Shown here one piece after another: positions 5,665-13,876 of a stretch of DNA of 14,111 bases (positions are counted from its first letter, which is position 1; the number at the start of each line of letters is the position of its first letter). Below the pieces are notes generated by a model. That model was not told the origin of the DNA. It searched no databases and saw nothing but the letters and a program-made list of their open reading frames with translations. The stretch is taken from positions 1-14,111 of the forward strand of contig JAISLO010000186.1 of NCBI GenBank assembly GCA_031290815.1, written 5' to 3'. Origin of the DNA: Synergistaceae bacterium. GTDB taxonomy: Bacteria; Synergistota; Synergistia; Synergistales; Synergistaceae. Position numbers and translations under genes: made by a program.

Positions 5665-7973
5665 GCGTTCTCCTCCTCGATGGTCTCACTCTCGATCGAT
5701 TCCGTATCCGAACCATCCAATGACGATGAGAGTTTTTCGTAAAGGCGGCACCGCGCATCCCATCCAAGCGCGCCGGCGGCGTATTCCGCCACTGATTCGA
5801 TAGCCCCTGGCCCCCCGAGTATTCTCACGCCGGCCTGAGCCATCCGCTCGAGCCGCTCCGGGTCGGACAGGAGGTCAAACGCGGCGGAGCAGAGGGCATC
5901 CGGAGTCGGTGGCGTCAGGATCTCCGAGTCACGGAGAAGTTTCTTCTGGACGATCTTACCCTTCTCGATGATGGATATCACTGGCACTCCAAGCCCTGCC
6001 GACACCTGGTTCGCCGTTCCGCCGAGGCCTATCAGAATATCAGCCCCCTTGGCCGCGGCCGCTATCGGGCCCGAGTATACTACGACCTCCGCGTTCCCCG
6101 CAGAGATGCAGCCATCGTCGGTGCGGCTGAATCCATCCGGCAGGCTCGACAACAGCCTCTCCCTGTCGATAGTCGGAGCGACCGCCATCACGAACCAACA
6201 CTCGACTCGCTCCGCCAGAAGCTTGGCCGCTGACAGGACTAGCGAAACGTCGTCATAAGCCCTGGGCCTGCTGCCCGGAAGCAGCATTACCCTGGGGCGG
6301 CCTGCGCCGTCCCACGGGTCGCCGTCTCCCCAATCCTCCAGGGCGAGATCCATTATTGGGTTGCCGCTGAATTCGGCGTCCACGCCGGCCCGGACAAGCT
6401 CGTCAGCCGTCTCCCTGTCCCTCGTCCAGACGTGCCTCGCCCGCCTCCTCAACAGCCCGAGTTCTGCGCCGAAGTGCCCGCTGAGCTGTACGCTCTTCGC
6501 CGTCGCGACCAGCATCGGGGACAGGCCCTGCCCCCACAGCGTGTGGGAGAGCAGGTAGACGTCCCCGACGCATATCGGGGTTCGCAGTCTTCCTCGCTGC
6601 TGCCGCCAGACCTCTATCTGCCTTTTTATCTCCTGCCTCAGCCCGTGTTTGAGATCGCGAAAGAGCGCTCGCACGGAGTACTTCACAATGCCCGCGCTCG
6701 GCATGTCGGACGGCGGCGAGAAAACGTCTATTCCCCTGTCCCTGTAGGCCTTTCCGCCCCCCACAAGGGCAAAGGCCGAAACGTCCGCCGAAGGAAAACG
6801 CCCCTTGAGGCGCGATGCCAGAAGCGCCCCTATTGCGTCCTCGCCATACCCGTTCGAGGCGACGACTAGGCGGGGCTTCAGCTTCTCCGCAACCGCCCTC
6901 CAAAACCCCGTGGAGTCATCCAGCCTCACCGATATCCTTGGGGTATAGAGCGGCAGCGACATGACGGGGTTCTCCGGCATATTCAGCAAATCCTTCTCCG
7001 TACAGACGAAGCCCGCCGCGCCGAGCCCTGCGGCGAGAGCCTCGAGGTCGCCGAGATCCCGCGGTGAAAACCTGTGATGATCCCGGTATTCCCTCTTCCC
7101 CGCCACTTCGACGCCGAACGATATCAGCGATTTATAGAAGCTCTCAGGGTTGCCTATGGCTGAAAACGCCAACAGCCTTCCGTCCGGCGAACTCCTTCCC
7201 GCGCAGGGCTCGAAATCCGAGACCTCGCCGTGCCTCATGACGAGCCATGAATCCAGGTCGATCCTGGCGGTAAAGACGTTCTCCGGTGGCACCCACGCCG
7301 ACAGGCGGGACCTTATCCCATCCAGGGACTTCTCTGTGACGAGATCGGACTTGGTCAGCATCACTACGTCCGCCCTGCCCAGGGCATCCTCATGCTCCCT
7401 GAGTATGCCGGCCGGAAACAGCCGTCCGTTGCCGAAGGGACATGTCGCGTCAATGAGAACGACATCGAGATCGCGCCCCATCTTTCTGTGCTGAAACGCG
7501 TCGTCGGCGACCACCGCGTCCACTCCGAGGCCGGCCAGCATCTCCACTCCCTCGTATCTGTCCCGCGAGACGACTATCCTCGCGCCGGGAAGGCGATTGG
7601 CGAGCATGAGGGGCTCGTCTCCGGTAATGGCCCTGTCGGAGCTCTTGCTGTCCTGCCCTATCCAGAGCGGAGACTTCGTCTCTCCGCTGTAACCCCTGCT
7701 AACTATCCCGACTGACATGCCGCAATCCATGAGGCGTCTTGCGATCATCTCGACCGTCGGAGTCTTGTTCGTCCCACCGTGACAGAGATTACCGACGCTT
7801 ATGACTGGTATCGGCGGCTCCAGGCTGCAGAGCGCCCCCCTGTCATACATCGCGTTCCTAAGCCTGACGAACGGCCGGAACGTGGCTCCAAAAAGGTTCA
7901 GCACGGCCCACGGAAACGCGCCTCCGCTCTCACCCCTGGCGTAGCGGAGGTAACTGCTAAGGATTCGGGACAT
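5583..7973 (-). CDS. lpxK: LpxK (tetraacyldisaccharide 4'-kinase) fused to an LpxB-related glycosyltransferase-like domain
   Basis: This is one 796-residue chain with two domains and no stop between them. Residues 1 to about 365 are LpxK, which phosphorylates the 4' position of the lipid A disaccharide at the inner membrane. They show a P-loop region SVGNLCHGGTNKTP (59-72), SRGY (92-95), DDAFQH (157-162), TKSD (207-210) and DHHRF (298-302). The P-loop residue normally Gly is Asn69. Residues about 368-740 resemble the LpxB-related family TIGR03492, known mainly as a stand-alone protein of unknown role: NGYGEDAIG (374-382), ALVGGGKAYRDRGI, a 'GD..L' segment, SGNPIMD, LLPGSRP (564-570) and GLGGTANQVSAGLGVPVI (649-666). 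A Ser/Glu-rich tail (about 741-796) ends the protein. A strong AAGGAGG lies 8 bases before the ATG. The gene overlaps msbA by 17 bases and kdsA by 82. LpxK assignment is firm; the second domain's activity is unknown. Confidence 0.9.
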   Translation of the reverse strand: MSRILSSYLRYARGESGGAFPWAVLNLFGATFRPFVRLRNAMYDRGALCSLEPPIPVISVGNLCHGGTNKTPTVEMIARRLMDCGMSVGIVSRGYSGETKSPLWIGQDSKSSDRAITGDEPLMLANRLPGARIVVSRDRYEGVEMLAGLGVDAVVADDAFQHRKMGRDLDVVLIDATCPFGNGRLFPAGILREHEDALGRADVVMLTKSDLVTEKSLDGIRSRLSAWVPPENVFTARIDLDSWLVMRHGEVSDFEPCAGRSSPDGRLLAFSAIGNPESFYKSLISFGVEVAGKREYRDHHRFSPRDLGDLEALAAGLGAAGFVCTEKDLLNMPENPVMSLPLYTPRISVRLDDSTGFWRAVAEKLKPRLVVASNGYGEDAIGALLASRLKGRFPSADVSAFALVGGGKAYRDRGIDVFSPPSDMPSAGIVKYSVRALFRDLKHGLRQEIKRQIEVWRQQRGRLRTPICVGDVYLLSHTLWGQGLSPMLVATAKSVQLSGHFGAELGLLRRRARHVWTRDRETADELVRAGVDAEFSGNPIMDLALEDWGDGDPWDGAGRPRVMLLPGSRPRAYDDVSLVLSAAKLLAERVECWFVMAVAPTIDRERLLSSLPDGFSRTDDGCISAGNAEVVVYSGPIAAAAKGADILIGLGGTANQVSAGLGVPVISIIEKGKIVQKKLLRDSEILTPPTPDALCSAAFDLLSDPERLERMAQAGVRILGGPGAIESVAEYAAGALGWDARCRLYEKLSSSLDGSDTESIESETIEEENAWEISENLRDMSKRPVRIIKDGMLRSG
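5672..5677 (-). promoter_or_regulatory. kdsA ribosome binding site inside lpxK coding sequence
   Basis: AGGAGG on the minus strand stands 7 bases before the kdsA ATG at 5664. It supports that upstream start, and hence the long overlap with the lpxK fusion, over any shorter KdsA. Confidence 0.75.
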
Positions 7974-9717
7974 CCGCCGCGCCTCCTTGGAGAGAGTAGA
8001 GGTTGAAGTAATACCCGCGCGAATCCATCAGATCCTCGTGGCGTCCCTCCTCCGCAATTATACCGTCGGACAGGACCAGTATTCTGTCCGAATCGCGTAT
8101 CGTGGACAGTCTGTGTGCAATGACCAGTGATGTCCTTCCAGACATCGCGACGCTCATAGCTCTCTGAACCTGCAATTCGACCATCGCGTCGAGGGACGAC
8201 GTGGCCTCGTCCATGAGGAGTATGGCCGGATCTCTAACTATCGCCCGCGCAATCGCAACCCTCTGGCGCTGTCCTCCGGAGAGTGTGACGCCGCGTTCGC
8301 CGATCTCCGCGCCGTAACCGTCCGGAAGCGAGGATACGTACTCATCGATGCCTGCCGACACAGCCGCTCTCCTAACGGACTCCTCGTCGGCCGATTCGAA
8401 TCCGTACGATATGTTGTACGATATGGATCCCTTCATCAGAACGGGGTCCTGGGGCACAACTCCCACCCTTCGCCTGTAGGATGCCGTGTCGAGCTCCCTC
8501 AAGTCTACGCCGTCGATCAAAATCCTTCCCCTCGTCGGGTCATGAAAGCGCAGGAGCAGATCTCCGATCGTGGACTTCCCGGCTCCCGTGGCTCCCACTA
8601 TCGCAATCCTTTCGCCTGGTTCCGCTCGAAGACAGAGTCCCCTGAGCACCCAGCGCTCATCCTCATAGGCGAACCAGACGTCGTCGAATACGATCTCCCC
8701 CCTCATGTCTCGAAGCACGATGGGAGAGGATGGCTCCGGCACGTCGTACTCCGCGTCGATGATGCCGAATATTCGATCCGCCGAAGCAACTCCCTGCTGT
8801 ATGGCGCTCACCACCCGGGATGTGACGCGGACGGGCTGAACGAGAAGCCCTATGTATGTCAGGAATGATATCAGCTCGCCGGCCGTCAGCTTGCCCGCTA
8901 CGACGTCGCGGCCGCCGAGCCAGAGGATGAACGACATCGCCGTGATCAGCACTATCTCGACCACCCCTTCGAGGAAGCCCCTCGTCTGGGTGCCGCGTAT
9001 CAACGCCTTGAAGTGAGACCTGTTCTTCTCGGCGAAGCGGTCGAACTCGTGCTTCTCAGTAGCGAAGGCTCGCACTATCCGAATCGAGTGCAGGGCCTCC
9101 TGCGCGATGCCGGAGAGCTGAGCGAGCTGTTCCTGTATCGCTTCTCCGACCGCGCGCAGTTTGGCCGACGCGCGGTCTATGGCGAACACCGCAACCGGTA
9201 TGACCACAAATGTCGCCAACGTGAGCCTCCAGTTGATGAAAAACAAAAAAGCCACGATCCCGATAAACGTCACGCTCTGCACGACCAGTTCGACCGCCGA
9301 GGTCGTCATGATGCTCTGCAGAGTCGCGACATCGTTTGTGATGATGGATACGAACTCCCCCATGCGTTTACGGTAGAGGATTTTGAATGAGAGCTTTTGA
9401 ATCCTGTCGTAAAGGCTGAGCCTTATGTCCATTATGAGCTTATATCCCACCCACGACATCAGATAGTTGTAACCGTAGCCGAACGAAACCTTGAGCGCAG
9501 ACAGTATGACGACGGTGACCGCAAGCGTGTTCAGCGCGGCCCTGTCCCCTGCTATCAAGACATCGTCCACCACTATTTTGATGAGCCACGGCGGCACTAT
9601 GCCCGCCACCGCCGACATGACCATACAGGCCAGAGCGGCTGCTATCCTGGCCGAGTAAGATCCGCAATACGCGAGAAGGCGCGTGTACGATCTGAAATCC
9701 TCGGGAGTGAGCTTCAT
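7957..9717 (-). CDS. msbA: MsbA-like ABC exporter (lipid A/LPS flippase)
   Basis: This is a half-transporter with a fused membrane domain and ATPase, 586 residues, the usual length for the family. The N-terminal part (about 20-310) has the hydrophobic segments of a type IV exporter with an EFVSIITND coupling region near 121. The C-terminal nucleotide-binding domain has Walker A GATGAGKS (375-382), Q-loop Gln423, signature LSGGQRQ (479-485), Walker B ILLMDE with catalytic Glu504, D-loop SSLD and H-loop His535, so it should be active as a homodimer. Its position between lpxB and lpxK points to flipping lipid A-core across the inner membrane, but the family also includes drug and lipid exporters, so the substrate is inferred from context. 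A 103-base gap separates it from lpxB; it ends with TAG and overlaps lpxK by 17 bases. Confidence 0.88.
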   Translation of the reverse strand: MKLTPEDFRSYTRLLAYCGSYSARIAAALACMVMSAVAGIVPPWLIKIVVDDVLIAGDRAALNTLAVTVVILSALKVSFGYGYNYLMSWVGYKLIMDIRLSLYDRIQKLSFKILYRKRMGEFVSIITNDVATLQSIMTTSAVELVVQSVTFIGIVAFLFFINWRLTLATFVVIPVAVFAIDRASAKLRAVGEAIQEQLAQLSGIAQEALHSIRIVRAFATEKHEFDRFAEKNRSHFKALIRGTQTRGFLEGVVEIVLITAMSFILWLGGRDVVAGKLTAGELISFLTYIGLLVQPVRVTSRVVSAIQQGVASADRIFGIIDAEYDVPEPSSPIVLRDMRGEIVFDDVWFAYEDERWVLRGLCLRAEPGERIAIVGATGAGKSTIGDLLLRFHDPTRGRILIDGVDLRELDTASYRRRVGVVPQDPVLMKGSISYNISYGFESADEESVRRAAVSAGIDEYVSSLPDGYGAEIGERGVTLSGGQRQRVAIARAIVRDPAILLMDEATSSLDAMVELQVQRAMSVAMSGRTSLVIAHRLSTIRDSDRILVLSDGIIAEEGRHEDLMDSRGYYFNLYSLQGGAADVPNP

Positions 9718-9820
9718 CGCGCTCCGTTCGTGAGAGGTCGGTATATCGCCTGGAATATAAAGATTGAGGTCATAAAACCAGGCAGTGACAGCGTTTTGAG
9801 ACGGCGAAACGTTGTTTTAA

Positions 9821-10966
9821 TCATTTAGTCAGCGCTTCCTCGATAATCGAATCGGACCAGAAGTCATAGACGCCGTTCTCCCCCATGAGCCTCACGAGGC
9901 TCTCCATTTTTGCCGCGCTCTCCGCCCGGCTCGCTTCATCCGCGTCAAGCCACTCGAGGGCTTTCTCAGCGGCGGCCTCGCCCGTGGCCTCGCCCTGCAG
10001 CAGTTCCGGAAAGAACTCCTCGCCGGCCAGTATATTCGGCAGCGCGAAACGAATGCGCCCCAAGAGCAGCCTTCCTATCAGAGCCGACAGGGGCTTCAAT
10101 CTGTACATCACGACCATGTATCGGCGCAGCAGAAGAGCCTCTATCGTGGCCGTTCCGCTGGAACCCAACGCCATCAGAGAAGCGCCCAGGAGATCGCCGC
10201 CCCTCCCCTCGAAGTAGGCCCTCCCCTCCGAGCTCAACCTCGCCATCAGCGTGGAGCGGGCCGCGTCGGACAAGCCGGGAGCGACGGAGAACACCGGCGA
10301 ATAGCCCTTCTCCGTCAGGATATCGTACGCTCTCGATAGAGGGCCGTAAAGGTTTTCGATCTCCATGCGCCTGCTCCCCGGAAGCAGGGCTATCATCCGC
10401 TCATGGCCGAATGCGCTCCCCTTGCCGCGTATTTCAAGCGAGATCCCGTTTTTTTCCGAATCTCCGCCGGACATCTCCTCCAGGAGAGGATGTCCTATCC
10501 ATCTTGAATTGCAGCCGTGTTCGACGAGATAGTCGTGCTCGAACCCGAAGAGAGGCAGACACAGGTCCACGTTTCGGGCGAGCGCTTTGACGCGGTAACT
10601 GCGCCACGCCCAGACGGACGGCGGCGACACGTAGACGATCCTTCCTCTGTAACCGCGCCGCCTGAGCTTTTTTATGAGCGTCAGGTGAAAATCGGGGCTG
10701 TCCACCGCGAGCACCGCCTGCGGGCCGATCCTCAAGATCTCCCCGCAAACTTCATTGATGAGCCTCAGAACGTCCGCAGCCGAGCTCAGCACCTCCACTA
10801 TCCCCAGCAGGTGCAGCCTCTCGTTCCGCCATACCGCTTCGACCCCGGCGTTCCGGCTCTCCTCCCCGCACAAACCGAACAACCTGCCCTCGAAGCCTTT
10901 GTTCCTGAGCTCGACCGCGAGGCGGGCGGCGTAATGATCCCCCGACACCTCACCAGCGCTGATCAT
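9821..10966 (-). CDS. lpxB: Lipid-A-disaccharide synthase
   Basis: LpxB (GT19) joins UDP-2,3-diacylglucosamine and lipid X to form the beta-1',6 disaccharide on the cytoplasmic side of the inner membrane. The product from the chosen start is 381 residues, the normal length. It opens with the family signature MISAGEVSGD. DSPDFHL (89-95, with Asp89 matching the catalytic Asp98 of E. coli), SPPSVWAWR (114-122), IGHPL (157-161), LLPGSRR (194-200), GSSGTATIEA (268-277) and NILAGEEFFPELLQ (311-324) follow. The ATG at 10966 has GGAG 6 bases upstream and sits 17 bases after the lpxI stop. A longer open frame reaching back to 11197 would run deep into lpxI and adds no family sequence, so it is rejected. 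A TTG at 10987 is a less likely alternative. Confidence 0.95.
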   Translation of the reverse strand: MISAGEVSGDHYAARLAVELRNKGFEGRLFGLCGEESRNAGVEAVWRNERLHLLGIVEVLSSAADVLRLINEVCGEILRIGPQAVLAVDSPDFHLTLIKKLRRRGYRGRIVYVSPPSVWAWRSYRVKALARNVDLCLPLFGFEHDYLVEHGCNSRWIGHPLLEEMSGGDSEKNGISLEIRGKGSAFGHERMIALLPGSRRMEIENLYGPLSRAYDILTEKGYSPVFSVAPGLSDAARSTLMARLSSEGRAYFEGRGGDLLGASLMALGSSGTATIEALLLRRYMVVMYRLKPLSALIGRLLLGRIRFALPNILAGEEFFPELLQGEATGEAAAEKALEWLDADEASRAESAAKMESLVRLMGENGVYDFWSDSIIEEALTK

Positions 10967-10983
10967 CAGGGACTCCGGATGCG

Positions 10984-11781
10984 TCAATAATCTACCCCGA
11001 CGACTGAGATGCCGTTCAGAGCCGCGGCGGACGAGAAATCCTCGGGGGAGAGGACCAGCGTCCAGCCGGCGTGCACCGCAAGGCAGGTGAGCCCGGCGCG
11101 TGACATCAGGTTGAGCGTCGACGGCCCCACTATAGGAATGTCGTAGCGTGAATCCTGTCCCTGCTTTATCATTTTGACCAGGACTCCGCCCTTGCAAAGA
11201 GAACCTGCCCGCAGGATGGTGATGTCCGTTCCCTCCATGGCCTCTACCGCTACGACGGATTTCTTGTGCACGATCACGCTCTGGCCGAATGAGAGCGGCA
11301 CCACTACGCGAGCTATCTCCACTCCGTACCGCACGTCGACATCCTCATCCTCGGTGGGGGCGCGGCCGGCCACAACGCCGTTTCCAGCCAGGAGATCCTC
11401 CAGGATGTCCCGGTATCCAATGACGTCAAACCCAAATCTTTCGAAGAGGGCGACTATGCCCCCGAGGAGCGAGTGATCGTCACGAGCCTCCAGCGACGCC
11501 AGAAAGTTGCGGGACATCGTGTCGAGAATAGCGCTCCTGTACATCAGGGTCTTTGGCACAAACCCTGCCAGCATCACCTTCTTTATCCCGCGCAGCGACA
11601 TGTCCTTGAGAGTCGAGGCGAGTTCCGCCCCAAGCACCGGGACGACGTCAAGCGCATGAGGCGCAAGGGACTCGCAGTTCTCTCTGATGGCGTATACCAC
11701 AGGTTTGGAGCCCCTCATGGCCATCCTGCGCGCTATCTCCTCCGGCAGAAGTCCCTCTCCAGCAACAATGGCAACTGTCAT
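10984..11781 (-). CDS. lpxI: UDP-2,3-diacylglucosamine pyrophosphatase LpxI (DUF1009)
   Basis: LpxI hydrolyses UDP-2,3-diacylglucosamine to lipid X and UMP, replacing the unrelated LpxH found in E. coli. The 265-residue product begins MTVAIVAGEGLLPEEIARR, a typical LpxI opening. It contains KKVMLAGFVPK, DDHSLLGGIV (101-110), VHKKSVVAVEAMEGTD (171-186) and QDSRYDIPIVGPST (209-222). Asp214 is probably equivalent to the catalytically important Asp225 of the Caulobacter enzyme. The start at 11781 is fixed by AGGAGG 7 bases upstream; the frame stays open back to 11883, but that stretch is unrelated to the family. It lies 82 bases beyond the end of the interrupted LptF/G frame and just before lpxB, the enzyme that uses its product. 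Confidence 0.94.
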   Translation of the reverse strand: MTVAIVAGEGLLPEEIARRMAMRGSKPVVYAIRENCESLAPHALDVVPVLGAELASTLKDMSLRGIKKVMLAGFVPKTLMYRSAILDTMSRNFLASLEARDDHSLLGGIVALFERFGFDVIGYRDILEDLLAGNGVVAGRAPTEDEDVDVRYGVEIARVVVPLSFGQSVIVHKKSVVAVEAMEGTDITILRAGSLCKGGVLVKMIKQGQDSRYDIPIVGPSTLNLMSRAGLTCLAVHAGWTLVLSPEDFSSAAALNGISVVGVDY

Positions 11782-11788
11782 ACGGTAA

Positions 11789-11794
11789 CCTCCT
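11789..11794 (-). promoter_or_regulatory. lpxI ribosome binding site that decides the start codon
   Basis: AGGAGG on the minus strand, 7 bases before the ATG at 11781, selects this start over the in-frame ATG at 11883. Confidence 0.85.
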
Positions 11795-11863
11795 CGAAAT
11801 CGCGGCCGCCGAACGGCTCGCATGATAAGGGCATGAAGCCTTGAAACGGAGCGATGTCTCTCG

Positions 11864-12046
11864 TTATCCAAACCTGTTGGCACGCCTTGTCAAAAGCGAA
11901 CCGATCACAAGAAATACCACGTTTGGGATCCATGCCGCTAAAACCCCCGGCAGGAAGCCAGCCTCTCCGAGTGTCTTACAAAACGACATGATGACGTAAT
12001 AAATGAAAACTATGACGACCGAGAGTCCAAGCCCCATCCCGGACGA
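11864..12046 (-). pseudogene. Severed C-terminal part of the LptF/LptG permease (last two membrane helices)
   Basis: Immediately after the TAG at 12047-12049, the same frame stays open for 60 codons and ends with TAA at 11864-11866. It encodes the expected end of the family: a helix GLGLSVVIVFIYYVIMSF, a loop LGEAGFLPG, then AAWIPNVVFLVIGSLLLTRR. No frameshift is needed to join it to the upstream part; only the stop codon separates them. Joined, the protein would be about 373 residues, the normal length. An ATG nine bases past the TAG (12037-12035) could let ribosomes restart and make a 57-residue fragment, but no Shine-Dalgarno sequence stands before it. Confidence 0.8.
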
Positions 12047-12985
12047 CTAACGCTGCGGCCTGCTGCCCACAGACTCGCCGACCAGGACGAGCACAACGCT
12101 CGACCATGGCACGGCTATTCTCAGATTGAAGAGCATCCACAGCTCGCCGGTGTCGTTTCCCTGCGTCACGGCGAGCTTTATCGTCCTGTAGAGCTCGGGA
12201 AGGCTCATCTCGGAGGGATCGCTCATACTGCTGTCAATGTTGGACGGAGACGAGAGAAGGTTCAGCTTTTGCCTCTCGAAAGCGAACAGCGTCCTCACGG
12301 AGCCGTCCTCTGAAACCTCGAAAACCTGCCCGCCCTCGAGCCACCAGACGCCATCCGACCAGATGCCCCTTGGCGCCGATACGAACCGTTTTATCCTGCC
12401 CTCTTCAAATTCCTGAACCAATATGTCGCTCATCTCTCCCGATCTCGGTTTTACCGTGCCTATGTAGAGAACCCTCTTCAGGACGCCGCCCTCTTCCTCC
12501 CGAATGAACACGCTCTCCTTTAGAACCGGAGGCACGGAGCGGAACACCTCGAAGCGCATCACGTTGGCGGCGGCCCTTGAACAGAGCGGAACCAGCGTTT
12601 CATTCGCCAGAAAGGCGGTTATCGATACGGCCACGCTCGCTAAGACGAGGGGCCTGACTATGCGGGCGAATGACACCCCCACAGACTTGAGCGCGACGAG
12701 CTCCGAGTTGGCCGACATGCTGCCGAAGCCTAAAAGGGATGCGAGAAGACAGCTCATAGGCAGACTGAGCGCGACGATGCGCGGCAGGGAGTATAAAAAC
12801 AACCTCGTCACCACGCCCAGTGACACCCCGCGCTGAACGACCAGGGCCGCGAGCTTGAAAAGCAGGTCTCCAGCCACTAAAATTACCGAAAACGACATGA
12901 TCCCGAACACAAACGGAGCCGCCACCTGACCGAGTACTAAACGATCGAGGACAAACTCGTCGCTGTTGCGGATGCCTGAGAACAT
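12047..12985 (-). CDS. LptF/LptG (YjgP/YjgQ) family LPS export permease, truncated by an in-frame TAG
   Basis: Members of this family pair as LptF and LptG with the ATPase LptB to extract LPS from the inner membrane and push it onto the LptC/LptA bridge. The visible 312 residues hold three N-terminal membrane helices (about 20-45, 57-88, 105-127), including the family-typical region GFGSMSANSELVALKSVGVS (86-105). A periplasmic beta-jellyroll follows (about 145-280). A fourth helix, LRIAVPWSSVVLVLVGESVG (288-307), is cut off at TAG. The two last helices are encoded intact beyond the stop. A GAGG site 5 bases before the ATG supports the start; lpxA ends 48 bases upstream. Whether this is LptF or LptG cannot be told, and no partner gene is in the window. 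Possible explanations are a nonsense mutation, sequence error, readthrough, or a split protein. Confidence 0.85.
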   Translation of the reverse strand: MFSGIRNSDEFVLDRLVLGQVAAPFVFGIMSFSVILVAGDLLFKLAALVVQRGVSLGVVTRLFLYSLPRIVALSLPMSCLLASLLGFGSMSANSELVALKSVGVSFARIVRPLVLASVAVSITAFLANETLVPLCSRAAANVMRFEVFRSVPPVLKESVFIREEEGGVLKRVLYIGTVKPRSGEMSDILVQEFEEGRIKRFVSAPRGIWSDGVWWLEGGQVFEVSEDGSVRTLFAFERQKLNLLSSPSNIDSSMSDPSEMSLPELYRTIKLAVTQGNDTGELWMLFNLRIAVPWSSVVLVLVGESVGSRPQR

Positions 12986-13033
12986 TAGTCCCTCAGACCG
13001 CGGCCAGACAACCGATACAGGAGTTGGAATCGA

Positions 13034-13876
13034 TCACCGCAGATCCTCCGAACTCTGCTCCGAGCCGCACGCATCTCCGTCAATCCACTGTGAGAGCCCT
13101 CTTTTCAGCGATCCCGCGAAGGCAACTATGACGTTTGCAAATTCGTCGCCCGGATAACTCTCCTCCACGAGCGAGACCGCGTCGCTTCTCTTGAGGTTTC
13201 CGTCATAAAGCATCTTGTAGATGCTCTTTATGCGTGCGCGCTGCTCCTGGGTGAACCCCCTCCTGCGAAGACCGATTACGTTGAGACCGTAAATCTTTGC
13301 CGGGCGTCCGTCGGCGAGCGAGTATGGCGGAATGTCCTTTATCACCTTCGACATTCCGCCGACCATGGCGTAACAGCCGACTCTGACAAACTGGTGAAAT
13401 CCGGTCATTCCCCCGATGACGACGTAGTCCCCGACGGCGACGTGCCCGGAAAGGCCTACTTTGTTAGTGATAGTGCAGCTGCTGCCTATTTTGACGTTGT
13501 GCCCCAGATGGCAGCCCTCCATTATCATGGTGCCGCAGCCCACTCGGGTCTCATTGCCCTCTCCAGTGGCCCTGCTTATCGTCACATTCTCTCGGATGAT
13601 CACATCGTCGCCGATGCGAACGAAGGACTTCTCCCCACCGAAGTCATGGTCCTGCGGTTCTTCCCCGAGAATTGAATTTTGAAATATATGACAGTTTTTC
13701 CCTGTCTCAACGAACCCTGTGATATGTACGAAGGGCTCCACTACGGTGCCGTCCCCTATCTTAGCCCCGGAGTCCACTATGGCACAGGGACCGATTCGCA
13801 CGCTGCAACCCAGTTCCGCCGTGGGGGAGACTATGGCTGACGGGTGTATTACGCAGTCCCCCATCTCATAATTCAT
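13034..13876 (-). CDS. lpxA: UDP-N-acetylglucosamine O-acyltransferase
   Basis: LpxA transfers a 3-hydroxyacyl chain from ACP to the 3-OH of UDP-GlcNAc, the first step of lipid A synthesis, as a soluble homotrimer. The 280-residue protein has an N-terminal left-handed beta-helix built of hexapeptide repeats (from IHPSAIVSPTAELG at 10-23 to about 190) and a helical C-terminal domain. The catalytic His lies in CHLGHN (His126, equivalent to E. coli His125), with His123, His145 and His161 also conserved. Gly174 matches the E. coli acyl 'ruler' Gly173, which would favour a longer acyl chain (inference). NVIGLRRRGF (199-208) is the family's C-terminal signature. The start overlaps the fabZ stop by 11 bases; AGGA is 5 bases upstream. 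An ATG four codons later is possible. Confidence 0.96.
   Translation of the reverse strand: MNYEMGDCVIHPSAIVSPTAELGCSVRIGPCAIVDSGAKIGDGTVVEPFVHITGFVETGKNCHIFQNSILGEEPQDHDFGGEKSFVRIGDDVIIRENVTISRATGEGNETRVGCGTMIMEGCHLGHNVKIGSSCTITNKVGLSGHVAVGDYVVIGGMTGFHQFVRVGCYAMVGGMSKVIKDIPPYSLADGRPAKIYGLNVIGLRRRGFTQEQRARIKSIYKMLYDGNLKRSDAVSLVEESYPGDEFANVIVAFAGSLKRGLSQWIDGDACGSEQSSEDLR

Noticed and set aside
9718..9820. Internal promoter in the gap between lpxB and msbA
   Set aside because: On the minus strand a TATATT-like -10 is present, but the best -35 at suitable spacing (CTGGTT) is poor, so I do not call it.
10967..11197. Upstream extension of lpxB
   Set aside because: It overlaps lpxI in another frame and has no similarity to LpxB; the ATG at 10966 has a GGAG site and the conserved MISAGE start.
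11782..11883. Upstream extension of lpxI
   Set aside because: It precedes a strong AGGAGG site and is unlike LpxI. This stretch covers the end of the LptF/G frame and the following gap.
12047..12049. TAG generally reassigned (for example to pyrrolysine) in this organism
   Set aside because: msbA (7957-7959) and the lpxK fusion (5583-5585) end with TAG at natural ends next to well-placed starts of following genes, so TAG works as a stop here; only a local effect at the permease remains possible.
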